Below are positions 10,086 through 17,419 of a DNA stretch of 26,196 bases, in pieces. How positions within the stretch are numbered: the stretch's first letter is position 1; each line of letters begins with the position of its first letter. The notes beneath the pieces are model-generated. The model was given only the letters and a program-made list of their open reading frames with translations, ran no database searches and was not told the DNA's origin. Made by a program: the position numbers and the translations under genes. The stretch is taken from positions 1 through 26,196 of the forward strand of contig JBELLU010000024.1 in the NCBI GenBank assembly GCA_042096455.1. Reading direction: 5' to 3'. The DNA is from UBA7445 sp042096455. Lineage in GTDB: Bacteria > Verrucomicrobiota > Verrucomicrobiia > Opitutales > Coraliomargaritaceae.

Positions 10086-12488
10086 ATGAGCCGCACCATT
10101 CAGGTTAACGAGTGTGCTCACTGCGGCACCCCCTTTTCCGGCGTCCCGGAAGAACGCTTTTGTTGTCGCGGCTGTAAATTCGTCTGGAGGGTCATTCATG
10201 ATAACGGCCTCGACCAATTCTACCAAATAAGAGGTAAGGCCACCCTGCCCCCCGCGGGTGCGTCCGTCTTCAACCAAACCGCACAACGCGCCATCAAATC
10301 GGCCCAAAGCGCCCTCGAGGAAAAAAGTGAAAACGAAATCGTGCGGGGAGAGTTTCGTCTGGAGGGCATCAGTTGCCTCGCCTGCGTTTGGCTGATTGAT
10401 GCGGTCTATAAACGCGAACCCGGTGCGATTGACATAAAAATTGATTCGCAGGCGGGGCAGGTGCTCCTCATTTGGCGGCGGGAGATTTTTAAAATGGCAA
10501 AATTTGGTCTGGTGCTTCGACAGTTGGGCTACCGCATTGCGCCCCTTGATGCAGACACCGAGCAACGCCCCCAAAGCCACCAACTTGTAAGCCGGCTTGG
10601 AATCTGCGCCTTCCTCCTCCTCAATACCATGCTGTTCACCTTGCCGGGTTACCTAGGCATGGGCGGCGATTTTTTCCTGAGCCCACTCTTCCATATGCTC
10701 GGGGCGTTTTTTGCCACGATGAGTATCATTGTAGGCGGCGGTTACTTCTTTCGGCGCGCATGGCAGTCCCTCCTGTGTCAGGTCCTGCATATCGACCTGC
10801 CCATCTCCCTCGGCCTGCTCGCCGCCTACGCCGGATCGCTGGTGGGCTGGGCTACTGGTTTCACCTCCCTCATTTATTTCGATTTTGTCTCTACCTTCGT
10901 CTTCCTCATGCTCGTGGGTCGCTGGCTGCAGGAACATACCCTCGAGCGCAATCACGCCATCCTCCGAAAACAAAACCAGCATTTGCAGGATGTTGCTCTC
11001 CTGGGGGGGCCCAGAGACGGAGAACGGGTTGCGGTCGAAACCTTAACTGCGGGGCAAGTCTACAATATTGAACCCGGTGGAATCAATCCGGTGGCGGCTG
11101 AATTGCTCGATCCGGCGGCCTCCCTGAGCATGGAGTGGATTACCGGCGAACCACACCCGGTACTCTGGCCAACCAATAAAATTGTACCTGCGGGAGCCAT
11201 TAACCTGAGCATGGGTCGCCCCGCATTCAAGGCGCGCGAAAACTGGCACGACAGCACCCTCTTCACCCTCCTCGCACACAAGGAACCCCAGTTTCAAAAC
11301 AAACGCCTCCAAGCCATCCTCAAATATTATGTTTTGGCGGTACTTGGCATCGCCTTCCTCGGGGGGCTCGCCTGGGTCGCATTTACCGGCGAACTCCTCC
11401 TCGCCCTCCAAGTGCTCACCTCGGTCCTCATAGTCTCCTGTCCCTGCGCCCTCGGCGTTGCCCTCCCCTTGTGCGACACCTTTGCCAATGCCCGACTGCG
11501 CAAGCTTGGCCTCTACATAAAATCCAACCACATCTGGGAACGCCTGCGTCAGGTTAAAAGCGTGATCTTTGACAAAACCGGTACCCTTACCCTTTCCACC
11601 CCACGACTTCTCAATGAGCTGGATCTCCATCAATTGAATGACGAAGCGATGCTTGCGCTTTTTGTGATGGTGGATCGACACCCCCACCCCCTCGCACGAT
11701 CGTTGCGTGAGGTCCTGCTCGCCCAGCGCGGAAAACCACCCATCCCGCCCGCCGCAGAAGACGTCACTGAATACATCGGTCGGGGACTCGCCTGGCAGGA
11801 TGCCCGCAAAAACCGTTGGACCCTGGGGCAAGCCAACTGGGAAGCCACCCCGGATGCCAAAAATCACCACGCCCATCGCGCCGTCCTGCGGAAAAATGGC
11901 ACCTTTGTTGCCGGGTTTGATTTCTCCGAAGATGTCCGGGACGATGCCCTCGAAGCAACCCGCCAATTCAAAAGGATGCATTTGGAAACGGTGATCCTCA
12001 GCGGCGATATCGACGCCCGCGTGCAACGCGTTGCCAGCGCCCTGAATCTTCCCGCCCACGCCGCATTTGGCAACTGCAGTTCAAAGGACAAAGCAGACTG
12101 GATTCAAAACCACGCACACGATTCTGCCCTCATGATCGGGGACGGCGCAAACGACCGCCTCGCATTCAAGCATGCCATCTGCCGGGGAACCCCCGTCGCA
12201 GAACAGGGCATCCTCGAATCCGCTTCCGATTTCTTCTTTTTCGGACGCAGCTTGCGGAGCCTGCCGGAGCTGTTCAACACCGCCCGACGGAGACGCTTGA
12301 CCGTCGCAACCATTTTCACCACTGCGGTTGTTTATAATGTCGCGGCCGTCAGCATTTGCCTCGCGGGCTGGATGCACCCGCTCTTGGCCGCCGTCCTCAT
12401 GCCATCCAGTTCGCTTGCCACCCTTGGTATCGCTTACCTCAATTTGGGGCGCTCAAACCAAAGCCAGAACTACACCGTCCGCGAATAA
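10086..12488 (+). CDS. ccoI: CcoI/FixI-type P1B copper-transporting ATPase
   Basis: 800 residues. An N-terminal cysteine-rich segment (CAHCGTPF...FCCRGC), typical of CcoI, is followed by a heavy-metal-associated domain with CLAC near residue 100. Next come paired membrane helices, an actuator domain with TGEP, the copper-path CPC motif (C452-P-C454), DKTGT with phosphorylated D496, the nucleotide-binding HP motif (DRHPHPLARS) and GDGAND before the last helices. It exports Cu(I) across the inner membrane for insertion into the CcoN Cu-B site. It starts one base after the CcoH-like stop. Its last 19 bp overlap the end of hemN on the opposite strand. Confidence 0.94.
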   Translation: MSRTIQVNECAHCGTPFSGVPEERFCCRGCKFVWRVIHDNGLDQFYQIRGKATLPPAGASVFNQTAQRAIKSAQSALEEKSENEIVRGEFRLEGISCLACVWLIDAVYKREPGAIDIKIDSQAGQVLLIWRREIFKMAKFGLVLRQLGYRIAPLDADTEQRPQSHQLVSRLGICAFLLLNTMLFTLPGYLGMGGDFFLSPLFHMLGAFFATMSIIVGGGYFFRRAWQSLLCQVLHIDLPISLGLLAAYAGSLVGWATGFTSLIYFDFVSTFVFLMLVGRWLQEHTLERNHAILRKQNQHLQDVALLGGPRDGERVAVETLTAGQVYNIEPGGINPVAAELLDPAASLSMEWITGEPHPVLWPTNKIVPAGAINLSMGRPAFKARENWHDSTLFTLLAHKEPQFQNKRLQAILKYYVLAVLGIAFLGGLAWVAFTGELLLALQVLTSVLIVSCPCALGVALPLCDTFANARLRKLGLYIKSNHIWERLRQVKSVIFDKTGTLTLSTPRLLNELDLHQLNDEAMLALFVMVDRHPHPLARSLREVLLAQRGKPPIPPAAEDVTEYIGRGLAWQDARKNRWTLGQANWEATPDAKNHHAHRAVLRKNGTFVAGFDFSEDVRDDALEATRQFKRMHLETVILSGDIDARVQRVASALNLPAHAAFGNCSSKDKADWIQNHAHDSALMIGDGANDRLAFKHAICRGTPVAEQGILESASDFFFFGRSLRSLPELFNTARRRRLTVATIFTTAVVYNVAAVSICLAGWMHPLLAAVLMPSSSLATLGIAYLNLGRSNQSQNYTVRE

Positions 12489-13834
12489 CGGGACTCGCTG
12501 GGTGACTCCAGATAGGCATCAAAACACATCGCCAAATTGCGGATAAAGAGACGCCCGTGCTCCGTCACCGCGCAACCGGTGGCAGTCCACGAGAGCAAGC
12601 CGTCATCGACAAAAGTCTCCATTTCTTCAAGCGCCGCTGAAAAATGACTGCGGAAGTCAATCGACCACTTCTCGCTCATCGCGTCAAAATCAAGCGCCAT
12701 GTCGCACATCAATCGCATGATGACATCCGCCCTCAATTTATCCTCCGCCGTCAATTCATAGCCTTTCGCAACCGGGATGATCCCCTTCTCGACCCGCGCA
12801 CGGTAACCCTCCAAATCCTTCACGTTTTGACGGAAACCGTTCGCGCCCTGGGAAATACTCGAAATCCCAAAGCCGCAGATCTCCACTCCCGCTCTCGTGC
12901 TGTAGCCCTGAAAATTGCGCTGGAGGCTGCCTTCCTGCTGCGCCACCACCAACTCGTCGCTCGGCAGCGCAAAATGATCCATCCCGATGTAAATATATCC
13001 CGCCTCGGTGAGACGCTCAATGCACAACTTCAACAATTGCAGCTTCGCCTCCGCATCCGGCAATCCGATCCGCTCGAGAATCTTCTGCGCCGGCGCCATC
13101 CACGGAACATGCGCATAGTTGAACACCGCAAAACGATCCGGCTTCAGCGACAAAACATCATCAATCGTTCGGTTAAAACTTTCCGGCGTCTGCTTCGGCA
13201 AACCATAGATCAAATCGAGGTTGATCGAGTCGAAGCCATTGCCCCGAAGTAATTCCATCGCCTCGATATTCACCGACTGCGGCTGAATGCGGTGAATCGC
13301 CTTCTGTACATCCGGATCACAATCCTGAACACCAAACGACGCCCGGGTAATTCCCATTCGCGCAAAGGCCTCCACCTGCGGAGCCGTCAAACGGCGCGGA
13401 TCCAACTCCACAGATTTCTCCGCATCTGCACTGAACTTAAAATGCCGGTCAATCAATCCCGCGAGGCGGTCGATCTGTGCCGCTCCGAAGAAATTGGGCG
13501 TACCGCCCCCGAAATGAAGCTGCACCGCCTCGCGCTCCCCCGCAATTAAGGGTTCATACAAGGCCAATTCTTTCTCCAACAGATTCAGATAATCATCGGC
13601 GCGGCCCTTATCCAGACTCGTGATCATGTTGCAACCACAGAACCAGCAGAGGGTCTCGCAAAAAGGCAGATGAAAATAAAGCGAGAGCGGAGCCTTTTCC
13701 TCGCCAAGCGATTTCAAAAGCGGGCTGGCATTCTCAAACTCACGAAAATGGTTCGCGGGAGGATAGCTGGTATAACGCGGGCCGGGCCGGTTATACTTCT
13801 CAATCAATTTAAGGTCTTGGGCGGTAAGATGCAT
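12470..13834 (-). CDS. hemN: Oxygen-independent coproporphyrinogen III oxidase
   Basis: 454 residues, the normal HemN length. The N-terminus RPGPRYTSYPPA is a HemN hallmark, and the radical SAM cluster motif is C59-x3-C63-x2-C66 with a further C68. The glycine-rich LHFGGGTPNF follows, and a HemN-type C-terminal domain closes the protein. It decarboxylates coproporphyrinogen III to protoporphyrinogen IX without oxygen, using SAM. Placement opposite a cbb3 cluster is common and makes sense: both serve haem-dependent respiration at low oxygen. The ATG at 13834 gives the conserved MHLTAQDLKLIEKYNRPGPRY start. No clear FNR dyad is seen in its upstream region. Confidence 0.96.
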   Translation of the reverse strand: MHLTAQDLKLIEKYNRPGPRYTSYPPANHFREFENASPLLKSLGEEKAPLSLYFHLPFCETLCWFCGCNMITSLDKGRADDYLNLLEKELALYEPLIAGEREAVQLHFGGGTPNFFGAAQIDRLAGLIDRHFKFSADAEKSVELDPRRLTAPQVEAFARMGITRASFGVQDCDPDVQKAIHRIQPQSVNIEAMELLRGNGFDSINLDLIYGLPKQTPESFNRTIDDVLSLKPDRFAVFNYAHVPWMAPAQKILERIGLPDAEAKLQLLKLCIERLTEAGYIYIGMDHFALPSDELVVAQQEGSLQRNFQGYSTRAGVEICGFGISSISQGANGFRQNVKDLEGYRARVEKGIIPVAKGYELTAEDKLRADVIMRLMCDMALDFDAMSEKWSIDFRSHFSAALEEMETFVDDGLLSWTATGCAVTEHGRLFIRNLAMCFDAYLESPSESRYSRTV

Positions 13835-14220
13835 AGCAAGTCAAATGCATAGCTTGCCCGAACAAGTCAGCTTGCCAAGCCGGAAGCGCAGAAAGCTTCC
13901 ATAGGGAAGCCCGGGCATCCACTGGGGGCTTAAAAATAGAGCGAGCGCATTACCTCTCCTAATACCCACCAATAGCTTGTAATACCTCAGCAAGCCCAGC
14001 CTCAACGATTGACGGGGCTCCAAAACCCAAGCAAACTGATGCCATCCCTATACCAGAATCTAGTTACGCATGAAGTTTCTTTAATCTGGTAGAACACAAC
14101 GCTCGACCAAGGGCGGCAGCGTAGCAGCTATAAGGAGCCCACAGCGCCGCTCAACCCCACACTCCGACTCCTGCAAGTCTGAGGCCTTCAACACTCCGGC
14201 CCAACGGGGAAATAAACCTA
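13835..14220. other. Gene-free stretch upstream of hemN, left edge of the island
   Basis: No protein gene is supported in these 386 bp. Contents: hemN upstream sequence with two copies of ATGCATAGC; a hairpin GGAAGC-7 nt-GCTTCC (13882-13900); the partial tRNA-Gly/terminator copy at 13917-13947; and a 7-bp inverted repeat TACCAGA/TCTGGTA (14051-14057 and 14085-14091). The segment between about 13950 and 14220 resembles nothing I recognise. Confidence 0.5.
13917..13947 (-). repeat. Partial duplicate of tRNA-Gly 3' end plus terminator (distal att-like copy)
   Basis: This stretch matches 16310-16339 with one inserted T and one substitution (ATCCAC(T)GGGGGCTT, then AAAAATRGAGCGAGCG). On the minus strand it reads as the last acceptor-stem bases of tRNA-Gly (CGCTCGCT), a CTA in place of CCA, and the start of the terminator hairpin. 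Similarity stops inside the acceptor stem, so no full tRNA exists here. It has the form of the distal att copy left by integration into a tRNA 3' end. Confidence 0.7.
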
Positions 14221-14808
14221 TTGCGCGTCATAGTGATTTTAGCTTTAAGCCTTCACGCCGCCGAGGCACGAAAATGGGCAAACAAAGAAGGAAATTCCTT
14301 CGAGGGCGAACTTGTCAGTGCCAATAAAACAGAAGTCGAAATCATACGGGACACTGACAGAAAGAAATTTACGATCGAACGAAGCACGCTATCGGATTCA
14401 GACAATAAACATATCGACGAACATCTCGCATCAGTCGAGCTCGAGGAATTGATGCAGACGATCCCGCGCACATTCCGAGAAGCTCTCAAGAAGACAAAGG
14501 ATTCCAGAAAGAGGACCATCATCCTATATGCCCCCGACTTTGATCGCCGGAAACTTGATAGGCTCATTAATCAGATACTCTCAAATAAACAGCTGATGAA
14601 CCGCCTCAAAGGTAAGGCGAACCTTGCGATCCTAATAAACCGCGAGAGAAAAATGGAAGAAGAGACTCCATGGCCAGCGCGAGAGAATGCGATCAATCTA
14701 TTTTTGTATACGGACTTATATGAAGACATATCCTTCTCTTTCGGAGAAGATTTGGATGGCTACGAATTCAGTCCCGCCTTTGAAGAACTAATCAAACCGC
14801 TCTGCTGA
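14221..14808 (+). CDS. Exported SHD1-like domain protein of unknown function
   Basis: 195 residues from a TTG start, with GGGGA about 10 bp upstream as a possible ribosome site. No in-frame ATG lies near. Residues 1-16 resemble a short signal peptide (VIVILALSLHAAEA). Residues about 17-66 (ARKWANKEGNSFEGEL ... FTIERSTLSDSDNKHI) match the SHD1-like fold often seen after signal peptides in Verrucomicrobiota and Planctomycetes: tryptophan near the start, G-x-x-F-E-G, and L-S-x-x-D. The rest (about 70-195) is charged, mixed helix/strand, and I recognise no family in it. It is the first gene inside the putative island. Its SHD1-like part recalls the protein at 25377-25982, although they are otherwise unlike. 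Function unknown. Confidence 0.65.
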   Translation: MRVIVILALSLHAAEARKWANKEGNSFEGELVSANKTEVEIIRDTDRKKFTIERSTLSDSDNKHIDEHLASVELEELMQTIPRTFREALKKTKDSRKRTIILYAPDFDRRKLDRLINQILSNKQLMNRLKGKANLAILINRERKMEEETPWPARENAINLFLYTDLYEDISFSFGEDLDGYEFSPAFEELIKPLC

Positions 14809-14837
14809 TATTTGTAGAAATCGGCTTTGCAGGTGCA

Positions 14838-15071
14838 ATGGAAGCCCCAACACCTGTAGGAATAGACGATGAATCACCAGCAGCAGTAATCCTTGGGCTT
14901 ATCCTGTTAGGCACAATGCTAGGGTGCCTCACTGCAACTGGACTGGGGATCGCAGGATTGTGCCAAAAAGATAAGGAAAAGGTGTTTTCCATTTTAGGGA
15001 TAATTTTCTCCATTGGTCCTTTAGGCATAACTCTCCTTCTGATTGTGATCGGAACATCTTTTGAACAATAA
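14838..15071 (+). CDS. Small two-helix membrane protein, unknown function
   Basis: 77 residues with two hydrophobic helices (about 15-40 and 50-72) joined by a short polar turn QKDKEK. The helix-G-L-x-Q-K-[KR]-turn-helix pattern is common in small DUF4190-like membrane proteins. It begins 29 bp after the preceding stop codon and may be co-transcribed with it. The frame continues upstream without an ATG to the region of the previous stop, so the N-terminus is uncertain and the protein could be the tail of a once longer gene. No function can be assigned. Confidence 0.5.
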   Translation: MEAPTPVGIDDESPAAVILGLILLGTMLGCLTATGLGIAGLCQKDKEKVFSILGIIFSIGPLGITLLLIVIGTSFEQ

Positions 15072-15143
15072 AACATAACTTCGATCCAGACGCAGCTATC
15101 AACGCCTTTGGCGTCGCTCATCCTCTACGTTCAACAAAAAGCA

Positions 15144-15173
15144 TTGCTCTGCAAAATAAAGTGCTACTATAAT
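15144..15173 (+). promoter_or_regulatory. Candidate promoter of the phd-parE pair, probably leaderless
   Basis: A perfect TATAAT (15168-15173) lies 18 bp after TTGCTC (15144-15149). The -10 ends only 7 bp before the antitoxin ATG at 15181, so transcription would begin at or next to the start codon. No Shine-Dalgarno is present, consistent with a leaderless message. Confidence 0.5.
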
Positions 15174-15180
15174 ATCACTC

Positions 15181-15438
15181 ATGAAAACCGAACTCGTGAC
15201 CACTCTGAAGCGGCAAGCCACTCGAATCATTGATAATCTCAGGACTGACAGAGATCCAATAATGATCACAGAACATGGAAAACCTGCGGCATATCTCATT
15301 GACGTAGAAACCTTTGAGGCAAAAGAAAAGAGAATGCAGCTTCTTGAAGGTCTCGCCAGAGGAGAGAAGGCATTCTCAGAAGGACGCGTTATAAGCAATA
15401 CAGACGCAAAAAAGAAAATGTCGAGATGGCTGAAGTAA
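15181..15438 (+). CDS. Phd/YefM-family antitoxin
   Basis: 85 residues. The N-terminal 50 residues have the Phd/YefM fold signature (LKRQATRIIDNL, then PIMITEHGKPAAYLIDVETFE), the DNA-binding and dimer part. The C-terminal part (about 55-85, charged and helical) would wrap the toxin. It neutralises the toxin encoded next and likely represses its own promoter, as known for the family. It overlaps the toxin gene by 13 bp. The start codon is fixed by the promoter just upstream and by alignment of the MKTELVTTLKRQAT start with family members. Confidence 0.88.
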   Translation: MKTELVTTLKRQATRIIDNLRTDRDPIMITEHGKPAAYLIDVETFEAKEKRMQLLEGLARGEKAFSEGRVISNTDAKKKMSRWLK

Positions 15439-15725
15439 TCTGGACCGAAACTGCATTAAACTCCCTCGACGAAATTGCAGATTACATTGCGCTCGATAAC
15501 TATGAGGCGGCACGGCGACTGGTAAGAAAGGTCTTCGAGAAGGTCGATCTACTGGAAAACAAGCCTGGCCTCGGAACCCGACCGAGAGACCTGAAACATA
15601 CACCCTACCGCAGGTTGGTCATCAAGCCGGTTTATGTATACTATAGAACCGAAGGTGATCATGTTATAATCATCTTTGTTGATAGAACAGAAAGAGATTT
15701 CGAGATCTCAAGATTCGCGCGGTAA
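15426..15725 (+). CDS. RelE/ParE-family toxin
   Basis: 99 residues with the full ParE-like layout: helical hairpin WTETALNSLDEIADYIALDNYEAA..., the middle PGLGTRPRDL segment, and strands YRRLVIKPVYVYYRTEGDHVIIIFVDRTERDF. Family members are ribosome-dependent RNases or gyrase poisons. The EIADYIALDNPEAA-like hairpin and the lack of a clear RelE catalytic basic triad favour the ParE side, but the target cannot be decided from sequence. The gene appears intact and is paired with the Phd/YefM antitoxin upstream. Directly after its stop codon, in the same frame, begins a truncated BrnT toxin. Confidence 0.87.
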   Translation: MAEVIWTETALNSLDEIADYIALDNYEAARRLVRKVFEKVDLLENKPGLGTRPRDLKHTPYRRLVIKPVYVYYRTEGDHVIIIFVDRTERDFEISRFAR

Positions 15726-15926
15726 ACTGAGGCACAGGAACTTTGGAAGGATATCACCGCTCTTGAGTTGCCAGCCAGAAGCGAAACCGAACCGCGCGAG
15801 GCCTTGATCGCCGGACATTCGAGCAAGCTTTGGACTGCGATATTCACGCGAAGAAAAGGAAAAATTAGAATCATATCCTGTAGAAGGGCACGAGATGGCG
15901 AAAAAAGAATCTACTATAACAGCTAA
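15726..15926 (+). pseudogene. N-terminally truncated BrnT-family toxin
   Basis: The codons right after the ParE stop, in the same frame, read ETEAQELWKDITALELPARS and continue to RRKGKIRIISCRRARDGEKR, then IYYNS and stop. This is the C-terminal three quarters of a BrnT-type ribonuclease toxin (typical EALxLWxDxxALEIPAR and R-I-R-I-I-S-x-R-R-A-R motifs). The first 20-25 residues of BrnT, with the K-H-G-V-x-F segment, are absent, and no ATG starts the remnant. It overlaps the following CopG antitoxin ORF by 32 bp, the natural BrnT-antitoxin arrangement. The breakpoint coincides with the end of parE, suggesting that acquisition or deletion joined the two modules. Confidence 0.72.
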
Positions 15927-16176
15927 AGAACTCGATCGGCGTTTTGATGACGGCGAGGACATTTCAGAGTTCCTGGACACCAAGAAGGCACATCGTCCCA
16001 ACTTGGGGCAGCGCCGCGTGAACGTGGACCTCCCGAATTGGATGATTGATTCGCTTGATTCATAAGCAAAGCGCATTGGTGTGACCCGACAGTCCATAAT
16101 GAAGGTTTGGATATCTGAAAGAATAAAAGTCGAACAAGGCGAGGTAAGCACCGGCATTCGCCGCCCTCACTCTTAG
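15895..16176 (+). pseudogene. CopG/BrnA-type antitoxin with an internal nonsense codon
   Basis: From ATG 15895 the frame reads MAKKESTITAKELDRRFDDG ... RRVNVDLPNWMIDSLDS, hits TAA at 16063-16065 (codon 57), then continues in the same frame with AKRIGVTRQSIMKVWISERI before TAG at 16174. Relatives have D-R-E-A-K-R-L-G-V-T-R-Q-S at this place, so TAA most simply replaces a GAA glutamate codon. Without readthrough the product lacks part of its ribbon-helix-helix DNA-binding domain. This is the partner of the truncated BrnT upstream; both halves of the module are damaged. Everything else in the frame is conserved, so the nonsense change looks recent. Confidence 0.75.
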
Positions 16177-16226
16177 CGTGCCGCCTCACTGCTGCGCAGC
16201 GACCTGTGGTCGGGCCATCTCCGCCC

Positions 16227-16252
16227 TTCGACAAGCTCAAGGCTCCGTCGAA
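16227..16252. repeat. Short inverted repeat, REP-like
   Basis: TTCGAC and GTCGAA face each other across 14 bp inside a GC-rich block (about 16160-16270). The block also holds the 10-bp palindrome GCTGCGCAGC. CCCTTCGACAAGCTCA-type sequences recur as dispersed intergenic repeats in many genomes; here only one copy is visible, so the label is tentative. Confidence 0.3.
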
Positions 16253-16288
16253 CGCTCGGGAGAGCTCTCACCTATTCGTGGTTGCGCA

Positions 16289-16309
16289 CAAGAAAGCCCC
16301 CGGGACCGG

Positions 16310-16323
<14 letters not shown>
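16289..16323 (-). terminator. Terminator of tRNA-Gly
   Basis: On the minus strand, five T residues follow the CCA end of the tRNA, then AAGCCCCCG pairs with CGGGGGCTT (16315-16323 with 16294-16302) around a 12-nt loop, followed by TTTCTT. Confidence 0.75.
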
Positions 16324-16406
<83 letters not shown>

Positions 16407-16465
16407 ATGAAGTTTCTGAAAATGGTCAGCTGCTTCTTGGCTGTCAACGCGAATTTTGCGCTTCT

Positions 16466-17344
16466 TTAATCCTCGCGGGCCATATTCAACTCAAAGGAAA
16501 ACTGGCCGCGTACCGTGTCGGGCAAGACATAAAAGCCGCTCGCCTCAAGCACCTTGGAACAATTCTCACTCAAGAGATAGCTCAGGATGGGTTTGATCCG
16601 CTTCTTGTTGGCGCTTTCAAAAACCACATAGAAGGGCAAGCGTAGCGGGTAATCGCCATAGTGCACGTTGTCGACCGATGGCCCATAAGCGGGCAAGCCT
16701 TCGCCCGATGATATCATCAAGGTCTTCGTTCGGCTCGCATCACCTTTCCTGGAAAGCAAACCGATACAGCTCACGTCACTCACGATCACTTTTTCTGCGG
16801 TAGCGATGTCGACCAAATTGACCGCGCTTTTAAAGCTCTTTGAATTGAGCGCGGTGTATTTGAAAATTTCATTTGAAATACTGTTATCAGTCTCAGCAGC
16901 AATTACTTTGATGCTGCGCCCCGTCCAACCGCTCAGACCCAGCTCACCCCATGTCTTGAAATCCGAGGTCTCGTCGCTACCAAAAATACCTCCCAGTTGA
17001 GAGATGGTGACTTCCCCGAGAGGGTTGTCATTATTGACCACGATCGCCGCAATATCATAAGCCAAGGGATAGGTTTCATACCGTGTTGCATCCGGCATGG
17101 CGTGGCCATCCGGAATCGCGATAACCGCGATGTCCGATTCATCGGAAGCAAGGCGTTCAAGCGCCGGCAAGCTGCCCTCCTTGGTGAAGGTGATTTCAAA
17201 GGAATTCTGACCCGCCAACTCGGTGAGTTGCGCTTCGAGAGAATCCGCCATCAAATCGGAAACCGAGATGCGCAATTCTTCGCCACCGCATAAGGAAACG
17301 AGGGAGAGGCTACCCAAAAGTCCAATAATATGCGTAGTTTTCAT
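16466..17344 (-). CDS. PstS-like periplasmic phosphate-binding protein
   Basis: 292 residues. Residues 1-20 form a signal peptide (basic MKTTH, hydrophobic IIGLLGSLSLVSLCGG). The mature part follows the type II periplasmic binding fold of the PstS-like superfamily: the first strand LRISVSDLM, a hinge around PLAYDIAAIVVNNDNPLGEV followed by TISQLGGIFG (hallmark of PstS-like proteins), and GWTGRSIKVIAAETDN. It would bind phosphate or a related anion in the periplasm. No pstC, pstA or pstB lies nearby, so it may serve as a scavenging or sensing protein. The GSGSS-like phosphate-binding signature of classical PstS is not obvious, so the ligand is uncertain. It lies 75 bp downstream of the sigma-54 regulator on the same strand. 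Confidence 0.8.
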   Translation of the reverse strand: MKTTHIIGLLGSLSLVSLCGGEELRISVSDLMADSLEAQLTELAGQNSFEITFTKEGSLPALERLASDESDIAVIAIPDGHAMPDATRYETYPLAYDIAAIVVNNDNPLGEVTISQLGGIFGSDETSDFKTWGELGLSGWTGRSIKVIAAETDNSISNEIFKYTALNSKSFKSAVNLVDIATAEKVIVSDVSCIGLLSRKGDASRTKTLMISSGEGLPAYGPSVDNVHYGDYPLRLPFYVVFESANKKRIKPILSYLLSENCSKVLEASGFYVLPDTVRGQFSFELNMARED

Positions 17345-17419
17345 ACTTAATTTTATGATAATAAAAAGTTACTACCCACAGATTTAATTGAGTCAAACCT
17401 CTTTGTCCTAAACACGCCA

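Noticed and set aside
13950..15180. Integron cassette array with attC sites around the toxin-antitoxin genes
   Set aside because: Single RYYYAAC-like heptamers occur (GCCCAAC near 14199, GTTCAAC near 15129), but no matching GTTRRRY partner or attC fold was found at the required distance, and the ParE/BrnT junction has no spacer.
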